Positions 1-7,500 of a DNA stretch of 8,172 nucleotides are shown piece after piece (within the stretch, counting starts at the first letter, position 1; each line of letters begins with the position of its first letter). The stretch comes from JBAXGE01 sp044344145 (GTDB lineage Bacteria; Planctomycetota; Phycisphaerae; WQYP01). Below the pieces are notes generated by a model that worked only from the letters and a program-made list of their open reading frames with translations, did no database searches and was not told where the DNA came from. The position numbers were made by a program, and so were the translations under genes. The stretch lies in NCBI GenBank assembly GCA_044344145.1, contig JBIJDM010000126.1, positions 1 through 8,172 on the forward strand, given 5' to 3'.

Positions 1-1131
1 GTCGCGGCCACAGGCAAGCTGAAATGCTTCCAAACCCAGACCGGTAAAGAACTCTGGAGTTATGCCCGGCCCGATCTGCTACTGCTGGCCCCCAGCGTGG
101 ATGTGCCCGGCGGACGGGTGTATGCGCTGTTGGCCAAACCCAGTGACTACCGGACATTTACCGGTCGTTGGCCGGTCAGCACTAAGGTGCAAATGGTGTT
201 GGCCCTGGAATTAGCCACCGGCAAAATGCTCTGGGAAAACCCCGAAATGGTCAGTGTCACACTGCAACCGGCCGAAGCCAAAGCTGAGGTTGCCCAACGG
301 GGCATCGGACAACTGCTGCCGGTCGGGGATAAGTTGATTGTATGGGGTTCGGCGGCCATCTCCGGCGGAGAACGCCCATTCATCGCCACCCTCGACGCCA
401 AGACGGGGCGCACCCTGCACAGCGATGACACACCGTTCAAACGCAATTACAACGTGGCGGCCTATAACGTCCTGCGCCAGAATGGCAAAGTCTTTTTTGC
501 CGGGGCGTTCATGAATATCTGGAATTACGACCCGGACAGTGGCAAGACCAGCACCGTGGTGGGTTATAGTTGGAATCAACGCTGCACCCGCTTCACCGCC
601 ACCAATAACTTCCTGCTATTCGGGCAGATGGGGTTCTATACCTCCACCGATTATTCCGGCGAACAGATCACCGCCGCGCGTTCGGGTTGTGCCATCGGCA
701 GCTTCCCGGCCAATGGTATGGTCTATTCCACCGCCAATGCCTGTGGTTGCATTACGCAGGTGCGCGGCTTCAATGCCATGACCGGCGACGACCCCCCAAA
801 GCCCATGGCCGATGCCCAGCGTTTGCTGGGGGCCGCTCCCGCCAGCAAACTCCCCGCTGAGGAAAAAATCCCCACGGGCGAAATCGCCAACGACTGGCCC
901 AAGCAATGGCGCATCGAAAATCCGCAAGCCGCGGCCGTCAAGGCCGGTGATGTGGATGTGGTCGTGGATAGTCATCAGCAACGTGTGGATGGGCGGCGCG
1001 GGACGCAGGTGGCGTGGTCGTTTCTGGCTGATGGCCGTGTGTCCGGCGTACCACTGGTCCAGGGCGATAGCGTGATCTTTGGCGATCACACCGGTTGGGT
1101 ATATGCCGTCAGCGCAAAGATGGCGCCCTGA
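1..1131 (+). CDS. PQQ-like beta-propeller repeat protein, 5'-partial, cut short by a frameshift
   Basis: The frame is open from base 1, so the gene begins outside the window. Visible propeller-type repeats include TGKELW (about bases 40-57), ALELATGKMLWE (about 202-237), LDAKTGRTLH (about 391-420) and VYAVSAK just before the stop. Each has the A-x-x-x-TG-x-x-x-W pattern of PQQ/BamB-like blades. A Cys-Gly-Cys segment (codons at 742-750) followed by GFNAM matches a feature I recall from large secreted PQQ-like proteins of planctomycetes and verrucomicrobia. The frame stops at TGA 1129-1131 in the middle of a blade; the missing half continues one frame back from 1119. No PQQ cofactor use or dehydrogenase activity can be claimed, and such proteins are often structural or of unknown role. 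Signal peptide and start lie outside the window. Confidence 0.85.
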   Translation, partial: VAATGKLKCFQTQTGKELWSYARPDLLLLAPSVDVPGGRVYALLAKPSDYRTFTGRWPVSTKVQMVLALELATGKMLWENPEMVSVTLQPAEAKAEVAQRGIGQLLPVGDKLIVWGSAAISGGERPFIATLDAKTGRTLHSDDTPFKRNYNVAAYNVLRQNGKVFFAGAFMNIWNYDPDSGKTSTVVGYSWNQRCTRFTATNNFLLFGQMGFYTSTDYSGEQITAARSGCAIGSFPANGMVYSTANACGCITQVRGFNAMTGDDPPKPMADAQRLLGAAPASKLPAEEKIPTGEIANDWPKQWRIENPQAAAVKAGDVDVVVDSHQQRVDGRRGTQVAWSFLADGRVSGVPLVQGDSVIFGDHTGWVYAVSAKMAP

Positions 1132-1538
1132 AATGGAAATATCTGGTTGCCCCCAGTCAACGACTGATCGTCAGCAACGGGCAACTCGAAAGTGCCTGGC
1201 CGGTGTATGGCGTGGCTTTACTGGGGAATAAGTTCATCACTTCCGCCAGCACCCATACCGCCATTGGTGGCGGGGTCAGTGTCGCACTGCTCGACCCAGC
1301 CACCGGGCAAGCCGCCTGGCGCAAGACCATCCATCTACCCCCCAATATCGTTCCCCCCGGCGGCGGGCGCATACAAATTATTGCTCACGCCTTCATTAAC
1401 AGCGCTCCCAACGTGGTAGACGGCCAAGTGACCCTCGGCGATGGTGGCAGCAAGGGCGGGAGTTTTACCTTTGACCCCAACGCCTCCGAGGCCGACTTGA
1501 ACAAACAACTGGCCACCCCCCCGGCCAAGAAGAAATAA
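1119..1538 (+). pseudogene. Frame-shifted C-terminal continuation of the PQQ-like beta-propeller protein
   Basis: Read in the third frame, this stretch carries on the interrupted blade exactly: ...YAVSAK joins DGALKWKYLVAP, then SNGQLESAWPVYG and a further blade, LLDPATGQAAWRK. The last residues are lysine-rich (PPAKKK, stop TAA 1536-1538). Restoring one G between AAG (1117-1119) and ATG gives AAG GAT GGC and a continuous protein of about 512 residues within the window. The only in-frame start nearby is a TTG at 1095 with no ribosome binding site, so this is not a separate gene. It is either a real one-base deletion that inactivates the gene, a sequencing or assembly error, or, less likely, a -1 slippage site. 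Confidence 0.8.
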
Positions 1539-1561
1539 ACCCGGATATGTCCCAGAAACCC

Positions 1562-1591
1562 AACGCCGGTGTATTCCCACCCCGGCGTTTT
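1562..1591 (+). terminator. Hairpin terminator after the beta-propeller gene
   Basis: A perfect 8-bp inverted repeat, AACGCCGG (1562-1569) and CCGGCGTT (1582-1589), encloses a 12-base loop and runs into a short TTTT tract (1588-1591). It lies 23 bases after the stop codon at 1538. The U-tract is short, so termination may be incomplete, but position and stem fit a rho-independent terminator. Confidence 0.65.
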
Positions 1592-1618
1592 GCAGTTTTG
1601 GGAAAATGCCCCTACAAT
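1590..1618 (+). promoter_or_regulatory. Candidate sigma-70-type promoter for the GH130 gene
   Basis: TTGCAG (1590-1595) and TACAAT (1613-1618) are separated by 17 bases. The -10 box matches the consensus at five of six positions, the -35 box at only three. It sits directly after the terminator and would give a leader of roughly 70 bases before the ATG at 1697. The call rests on consensus matching only. Confidence 0.35.
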
Positions 1619-1696
1619 CGCCGCTAATAACCGCTGGCGAGCAACCGTCAGGGTGTTTGTGCTGGCGTTTCGATTCGTTAACAGGAGTGTACCGAC

Positions 1697-2650
1697 ATGG
1701 CCGTGAATTATGCCAAAATTACCAAAGACGTGCTGACCCGGCACCCCCGCAATCCGGTGCTGACCAGCAAAGATTTCCCCACCAAAATGCGCGCCGTGTA
1801 TAACTCCTCGGCCATCAAAACCGGCCCCAACAGCTATGTGATGCTCTGCCGGGTGAACCAGCTTAATCACCGCACCCTGCTGTGGGGCGCGGATTCCACC
1901 GATGGCATCCAATGGAAGTTGCGGCCGGAACCCTTTGATCTGGGCAACGATGCCGAATGGTTGAAGTGGACCGCCAGCGTCTATTACGATCCCCGCATCA
2001 CCTTCATTGATGGCGAGTACAAGGTTCTGATGGCCACGGAAGCCGGCTTCGGCAGCCGCGTGGCGATCTTCACCAGCAAAGACCTGCAAAGCCTGAAATA
2101 TTCCCACTTCATCACCGCCCCCGACAACCGCAATATGGTCATCTTCCCCGAGAAGAGCAAAGATGGCCGGTACATGCGGCTGGAACGCCCGAATCTGGGC
2201 TCCGCCGGCGGTAAGGGCAACGTGTGGCTGAATCATTCGCCCGACCTGATGCACTGGGGTGATAGCCATGAAGTCCTCAGCACCAGCGAACTGTGGAACT
2301 ATGCCATCAGCGGCTTGGGCCCATCAACGGTTCCGCACCGCACGCCCGAAGGCTGGGTCATCATTTTCCACGCCATTATGAACAACTGCACCACGCGTGA
2401 ATACTCGGTGGGTGCGGCCATTTTGGACCTGGACAAGCCTTGGATCGTCAAGCACGTCACCAAGCACCCGATCCTCTTCCCTGAAGCCGAATACGAAATG
2501 CGCGGGCTGGTGGAGCACGTCTGCTTCCCCTGCAGCATGATCGTGGAAGATGACAACTCGGTGAAGCTGTACTACGGCGGGGCCGATACCTATCAGTGCG
2601 TGGCGGTGGGCCAGTTGGCCGACATCATCCACGCCTGTAAGAATTGGTAA
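1697..2650 (+). CDS. GH130-family glycoside phosphorylase / glycosidase
   Basis: 317 residues, about the usual size for glycoside hydrolase family 130. This family contains phosphorylases that split beta-mannosides with phosphate, releasing mannose 1-phosphate, as well as some mannosidases. Family landmarks in order: RHPRNPVL (15-22), VYNSSAIK (34-41), STDGIQW (67-73), YDPRIT (97-102, whose Asp corresponds to the family's proposed acid catalyst), NMVIFPEK (146-153), RLERPN (161-166), HSPDLMHWG (180-188), GPSTVPHRTPEGWVIIFH (208-225), GAAILDLDKPW (239-249), VCFPCS (275-280) and LYYGGADT (291-298). The VCFPC segment recalls the Thermotoga TM1225-like branch. No signal peptide or membrane segment is present, so it should be cytoplasmic and act on imported oligosaccharides. 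AGGAG (1684-1688 region) precedes the ATG at a good distance. Substrate, and phosphorolysis versus hydrolysis, cannot be settled from sequence alone. Confidence 0.9.
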   Translation: MAVNYAKITKDVLTRHPRNPVLTSKDFPTKMRAVYNSSAIKTGPNSYVMLCRVNQLNHRTLLWGADSTDGIQWKLRPEPFDLGNDAEWLKWTASVYYDPRITFIDGEYKVLMATEAGFGSRVAIFTSKDLQSLKYSHFITAPDNRNMVIFPEKSKDGRYMRLERPNLGSAGGKGNVWLNHSPDLMHWGDSHEVLSTSELWNYAISGLGPSTVPHRTPEGWVIIFHAIMNNCTTREYSVGAAILDLDKPWIVKHVTKHPILFPEAEYEMRGLVEHVCFPCSMIVEDDNSVKLYYGGADTYQCVAVGQLADIIHACKNW

Positions 2651-2709
2651 TGGTTGGCGTCGTGTGAAGTTGTTGTGTTCACCATACCCCGTTTCCCCGG
2701 GAGCTGTCT

Positions 2710-2916
2710 ATGCCACGCATTATTGAAGCCGAAGTGGCCCAAGGCCAATTGACCGCGCCGCTACCCGCCGAAGTCACGGGTAAAGTTCTGGTGGCCGTGC
2801 TGACCCCGGAAGAATGGCAGGAACTGACCGCCGGCAAGATCGAACCCGCCAAAGCCCTGGTCCTCGCCACCAAGGGCGGGGATATGGACATGGCCGGTTT
2901 GGGCGATATGTTCTAA
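2710..2916 (+). CDS. Small hypothetical protein (68 aa), possibly antitoxin-like
   Basis: The start is supported by GGGAG (2699-2703) six bases before the ATG. The protein is soluble and acidic, with no signal peptide. Its N-terminal half (MPRIIEAEVAQGQL then TGKVLVAVLTPEEW) weakly resembles the short beta-strand pattern of AF2212/DUF104-type antitoxins, which start with a similar 'hIEAhhcpGhh' run (h hydrophobic). The C-terminus is rich in Gly, Asp and Met (KGGDMDMAGLGDMF). It lies 59 bases after the GH130 gene on the same strand and could be co-transcribed with it. No toxin gene follows; the next gene is on the opposite strand. Codon use is like that of its neighbours. Function unknown; the antitoxin idea is a low-confidence inference. 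Confidence 0.65.
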   Translation: MPRIIEAEVAQGQLTAPLPAEVTGKVLVAVLTPEEWQELTAGKIEPAKALVLATKGGDMDMAGLGDMF

Positions 2917-2947
2917 ACGGTTGCGGGATAAGCCGAACGAATCGAAA

Positions 2948-4387
2948 TCAACGGCCCGGCGTGGGAGTACCGCTGCCGGGGTCGAGCAGTTTGGTGTAAC
3001 CGGGGGGCAGGGTTACAGGTAACGGGGGTGGCGGAGTGGTTTCTTCGCCCGGTTCCAGATACCGTTTGGCCCCGGTCAGCCGGACCTTTTCAAACGCTTC
3101 GGCATCGGCTTTCAACTGCTGGGCCTCCGCCTGCATCAATTTCATCGCATCGGAGATTTGGTCGCGTTTCAGAATCAGGTCATTGCGCCGCTGTTGGATG
3201 GTTTGCAGGTCCATATAGAAAGCATCGCGTCGGGCCACCAGCACGGCATCTATGACGCCCATCTGCTGGCGTTGCTGGGCAATGAGCAAGTCGTAATAAT
3301 TAATGTTGGCCACGGTGGTATTCCAGTCGCGGGTGGCGCTTTCAATCTGCCCGACAGCAGAATCGTACGCCAGTTGATTCTGGCGATATTGCACGTCCAG
3401 TTCACGGATTTTGCCGTAAAGCAACTGCGCGGTGGCATCCAGATTGTTGCGTTCTTCCTTGGTCACCCAACTGGAGCCGTAACGATACAGCCCCTGCTTG
3501 GCCATCAGCGCCACCATGCGCGTTTCCGCCTGGGCGTACGTGGCAGTCAGGTTGATATAACTGGGCAGCGTCTTGGAGCCTTGATAGGAACCGAGGAAGT
3601 CCGCCACATTATCCACCACCAGCCGGTTATCACCGCCGGATTGGAGGGCTTTGCTGAAGTTCAGCAGCGCTTCAGGTTCCCGGTTCAACTGCAGCGCCGC
3701 GACACTGGCATTGTTCCAGCCCAAAATGCTGTCGGGATCAAACTCGGTCATGTGCAGGAACCAGTCCCGGGCCAGCAGGATTTGATTCTGACGCATCGCG
3801 ACCATGCCCATAATCGCCAAGGCGGTGGGATTGCCCTCATCCACCGTCAACGCCGACTTGGCCAGTTCCACGGCTTCGCGCAGCTTGCCGGCGCGATACA
3901 TATCCAGCGCGGGCACTGACCGTTCGCGGCCTTCCCGAAGCAGCCCGTCACGTTGTTCGGGGGCGACCCAGTTGCGACGAAATTTGACATATTTCCCCGC
4001 CTGCATGCGCTGATAGGCTTCGCGACTTTCCCGCGCGCTGCGGGCACTGTCGGAGGTGGAAAACTCCGCGATAAAAGCATCGTGTTCCTTGATGATGTCG
4101 GGGAGTTTGTCCATGGCCCGGAACCGCGCCTGCATGGCGGCCCAGCGGGATTCAGCCTTCTGCGTTTCCGTCACATCCGAAGTCAGCGAGACGGAGCGCA
4201 CGTCCTCGACCATCACGGTAAAAGGTTCGCCGACCCGGGGCTTGATTTCCATCTCGCGGGCATTCAGCCGGCGCATCCGGCCTTCGATGACGCGCCCGTC
4301 CAGCAAGACGATCCGATCGGCCCAGGCGGGGATCAGGGAGACACTCGCCAGACACGTCAACAGCAACCAAGTCGGAACCGCGCGCAT
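2948..4387 (-). CDS. Exported TPR-repeat protein with SH3/LSm-like N-terminus and coiled coil
   Basis: The start is the ATG at 4385-4387: AAGGAG lies seven to eight bases upstream, and translation then opens directly with a signal peptide (MRAVPTWLLLTCLASVSLIPAWA, residues 1-23, likely cut after AWA). A TTG at 4406-4408 would only add seven residues. Mature order: a small beta domain (DRIVLLDGRVIEGRM..., about 24-67) of SH3/LSm-like appearance; a helical stretch; a Trp-Val motif NWVAPEQRDGL (139-149); TPR-like helices (about 155-252; MYRAGKLREAVELAKSAL and its next repeats); a second Trp-Val motif SWVTKEERNNL (306-316); a long Gln/Arg/Asp-rich coiled coil (about 320-435); and a Pro-rich tail (TTPPPPLPVTLPPG). 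It probably acts in the periplasm or at the cell surface as a scaffold or binding protein. No enzyme motif is seen, and the partner is unknown. The 479-residue product has its own upstream -10 candidate and follows the neighbouring gene's terminator, so it is a separate transcription unit. Confidence 0.88.
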   Translation of the reverse strand: MRAVPTWLLLTCLASVSLIPAWADRIVLLDGRVIEGRMRRLNAREMEIKPRVGEPFTVMVEDVRSVSLTSDVTETQKAESRWAAMQARFRAMDKLPDIIKEHDAFIAEFSTSDSARSARESREAYQRMQAGKYVKFRRNWVAPEQRDGLLREGRERSVPALDMYRAGKLREAVELAKSALTVDEGNPTALAIMGMVAMRQNQILLARDWFLHMTEFDPDSILGWNNASVAALQLNREPEALLNFSKALQSGGDNRLVVDNVADFLGSYQGSKTLPSYINLTATYAQAETRMVALMAKQGLYRYGSSWVTKEERNNLDATAQLLYGKIRELDVQYRQNQLAYDSAVGQIESATRDWNTTVANINYYDLLIAQQRQQMGVIDAVLVARRDAFYMDLQTIQQRRNDLILKRDQISDAMKLMQAEAQQLKADAEAFEKVRLTGAKRYLEPGEETTPPPPLPVTLPPGYTKLLDPGSGTPTPGR

Positions 4388-4466
4388 AAACACTCCTTCA
4401 CAACCCAAAAGACAGATTATTCCACCATTTATGCGCAGACACGCAGACTGGTGGCAGGGTTAGTTT

Positions 4467-4472
4467 ATTATA
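4467..4472 (-). promoter_or_regulatory. Candidate -10 box for the TPR protein gene
   Basis: On the - strand this reads TATAAT, a perfect -10 consensus, about 80 bases before the ATG at 4387. No good -35 box is found 16-18 bases upstream (best is TGCCCG). A weaker alternative, AATAAT preceded by TGG, lies at 4416-4421. A short tandem GCAGAC (4435-4440 and 4443-4448) sits in the leader. Confidence 0.4.
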
Positions 4473-4502
4473 TCCGGCAGCACACAGATTCGGGCAGTAA
4501 AT

Positions 4503-4522
4503 CGGGCGGGTTTATCCCCCGC
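4503..4522. repeat. GC-rich partial palindrome, related to the adjacent terminator stem
   Basis: CGGGCGGGTTTA (4503-4514) followed by CCCCCGC (4516-4522) forms a 5-bp stem (GCGGG/CCCGC) around a 7-base loop. The same string, CGGGCGGGGTTTA followed by CCCCGCCC, recurs 42 bases later inside the terminator, so the two look like copies of one hairpin element. Function unknown. Confidence 0.4.
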
Positions 4523-4539
4523 TACCCCCACAACCCATG

Positions 4540-4570
4540 AAAAACGGGCGGGGTTTAGAGCCCCGCCCGT
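4540..4570 (-). terminator. Strong rho-independent terminator of the heparinase-like gene
   Basis: A perfect 10-bp stem, ACGGGCGGGG (4544-4553) and CCCCGCCCGT (4561-4570), encloses a 7-base loop. Read on the - strand it is followed by TTTTT (4544-4540). It begins 29 bases after the stop codon of the gene ending at 4600 and is the clearest terminator in the window. Confidence 0.9.
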
Positions 4571-4599
4571 GGTTTGATATGTGCTTGTATAGGTTCAGG

Positions 4600-7500
4600 T
4601 CATTCGCCAAAAATGACTTTGGTGCCATTAAAACTTACGGTACGGGTCCCGAGTTTGACCGTGGCAGCCAAATCTTTACCGGTCACCGTCAGCGCCGGAG
4701 CATTGCCCTGTTGCAGGGTGGCCACAAAGAAGAAATGGCCCGCGGTCGGATCGCTACCGGTGACGGCCACACGGCTGACGTTGAAACCAATCTCGGTCTT
4801 GCCCGCGCCGTTGCCGGAGCTTTTCACCGACTGGTAGTTTTTCACCCCGACATCCACTTTGACGCCGGCGGGAGCCACGAAGTGCCCCACCAGAGTGGCG
4901 TTACCCTTAGTGATAATAAAACCATCGGCGGTGGCTTTGGCGGCGCTGGCATCATCGAGTTGCCAGACCCATTCTTTGGTCTTGCCACCATCAATGGAAT
5001 CCACAATCGCCAGCAGCATCGGGGCGCCGACCTTGCCGGAATAATCCACACCGAACGCACGGATATGTTTGGCGCCGGGTTGCGCGGTGCCGGGGTGGCG
5101 GACATCGCCATAACGCTCATTTTTCGGCCAATTTTCCTTGTCTTTGGTGGACAGTGTCAGGGCGCTGAGATCAAAACTGACCTCCCCCGAACCATCGGGC
5201 CGGGCCGCCTGATGAATGAGCTTGCCGATATTGCCGGTGGCAAAATCGGGATCATCAGGGAACATCACCACGGATTCCAGATACCGCCGGGTCTCACGGC
5301 CTTCATTGCCATGGGCAAATACCTGACCGAAACCCAATAGCCGGAAGGTCCCGCCATCATCGCCACCCCAACCGCCGGAACTGCGGCAACGGCCAAAGGC
5401 CTGGAATACGATGTTGTCGGCACCCGCCCAACCGTTACGGAAGGAATAGTAACCAAAGTCCGGCGCCTGCCAGACCAGCGGTAAGCCCGCTTGATTCAAC
5501 GGCACCGGTTTCATCTCGGTGGGATAGTGCAGGAAAGTCTGGACCGGATCGCCCGCGGCAATTTTTTCCAGATCGGGCTTGTCTACGCTGCCGCCGACAT
5601 GCAGATTCCACGCCCACAGCACACCTGCCTGCCACTGGGCGGGAACGAGTGGGAACAAAGCGGAAACATTGTCAGGATCCAATTCCAGATGGGCATTGAT
5701 GCCCTGGTTCTGCCATTTGCCCGCAGCGCCATAAACCGTGGCACAGAGCACACGCGGCAGATAATGACTCAGATCCTCCAGCGACGAGAGCGGCCGGCCG
5801 AACATATTGAGATACGCGGCGTGGTAGCGATTGGGACCGCTGATGGCATGCTGGAAGTAGCTGCCGGATTCGGCCTGATACCCACCCAGGCCCAGACCTT
5901 CGCGGCCAAAGAGATACATCACGCGCCGCCCCTGCAGGAACAGCCGCACGGTGGCCTGATCCATACCATCGGCACGTTTCCATTCGGCGATTTCATATTC
6001 CCATTCTTTCACCGCGGCGTCATACTCGCTCTGCTGAGCCACCATCACGGTTTTGGATTTGGCCAGATCCGCCTCGGTGACCGCTTCAAACCACGGTTCG
6101 AACGAACCCCACTTGGCACTGAGCCGCAGGGCGCAGTGCATGGGATACAGACCCTTCTCCAATTGGATCACCTGATCATTGGCCACGCGCACGCCGTTGA
6201 GTACCATCTGGGTGCGCCCGGCTTTGCTGAAGGGCACACGCACTTTGAGCTGGCGCGGTTCGGGATTATCAATCACGGTGTAGAAGAAGCAGGTGATGGC
6301 CTTGTCTTTTTTCAATTGCTCCAGCGAAATTCCACCCTTTGCCGCTTGAATATATTTGGCGTCCAGCGGGGCGAAGGTGAGTTCTTTGTCGTCAATGGTG
6401 AATTTGCTGCCGGGGGCGGGACGTTCACTTTCCAGACCGTTCATGGTCTGCATGGGATCGGTCACGATGGCCAGCGGCAGCGCTTCGGTGGCCAGCCATT
6501 GCGTGGGACTCTTGCCCAGTTCGATCTTGACCACTGGCACCTCGGCCTGGGGCTTGAAGTCAGCAGCCGGGGGAATCAGCGCCGCCGCGGAAGGGGCGGC
6601 AGGCTTGACGGGCGCGGGGCCTTTTTCTCCCCAGAGCGCCAGACCGGCGAAAGCGGAGCCGGAGTAAATCGGGGCGGCATAATTCGAGGTGACATTCCAA
6701 TTGATCGTGCGACTGAGTTTGGATTGATCGTAGAAGACAATGAACGTAATCCAGCGCAGGTAGGTTTCTACCTGCTTGCGGAATTCCGGCGTCCACGCAT
6801 CGTAACAAAGGTCATACGCCACGGCGACCTGTTCCTGCCGTGGGCCCCAGGCTCGACCTACGGCCAGTGCGCCCCCGGCCTGATTGGCCATGTGGCGTTC
6901 GACCGAGAGCTTGGCCTTCTCGGCCCAGGCTTTGTCCCCGGAAATCTGATAGCGCACGCCCATGCCGATGGCATCGCCATCACCCTCGGCACCTTTTTCA
7001 CTACCCATGCGTTCCAGACACAATTTGCCCAAGTCGGTTTGGGCGCGTTGCCGCAATGCGGGCAGATCCGTTTTACGGAACAGAATGCGGGGATGTTCGC
7101 CGGGTTGTACGGGCACAAAACCGGGGGCAACCGCTTGCGGAGGACGCACGCGGCCAAAGGCGCGACCGGCATAGGGCCGGTCCCGGAAGGTGCCGGTATA
7201 GGTACCCGTCAGCGCCCCATCGGGGGCACGGGTTAGACTGACTTTATAACTGGCGCGACCGCCGGGCATCCAGGCATCGCCTTCGACTTTCATTTCCAGT
7301 ACGAAATCCATCGCGGTGGCCGTGACATTACTTTCCGCCACCCGGCCCATGTGAATACCCACGTTGTAATTGCGCGCGAGGCCCACCACACGTTGCCAGT
7401 GATCCCCGGTGCGGGTCAAATCGAGCAGGAGTGAAGCTCCCTCGGGATTGGGGGTCTGGGCATCGTTGGCCAGCGCGCCCACCAAACCCAATTCCAATGC

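Noticed and set aside
1385..2269. 294-codon open frame on the - strand crossing the terminator and the GH130 gene
   Set aside because: It spans the end of one real gene, the intergenic region and the start of another, and its product shows no family motifs.
2651..2709. GTGAA/TTCAC inverted repeat after the GH130 gene
   Set aside because: A 5-bp AT-containing stem with a 9-base loop and no U-tract is too weak for a terminator or operator call.
3158..3919. 253-codon open frame on the + strand opposite the TPR gene
   Set aside because: Antisense shadow with His/Gln-rich composition and no ribosome binding site; the TPR frame on the other strand is clearly real.
5491..7236. 581-codon open frame on the + strand opposite the heparinase-like gene
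   Set aside because: It is a GC-rich shadow: the - strand frame carries a signal peptide, ribosome binding site, family motifs and a terminator, while this frame gives a low-complexity His/Gly/Arg/Phe-rich product with no recognisable domain.
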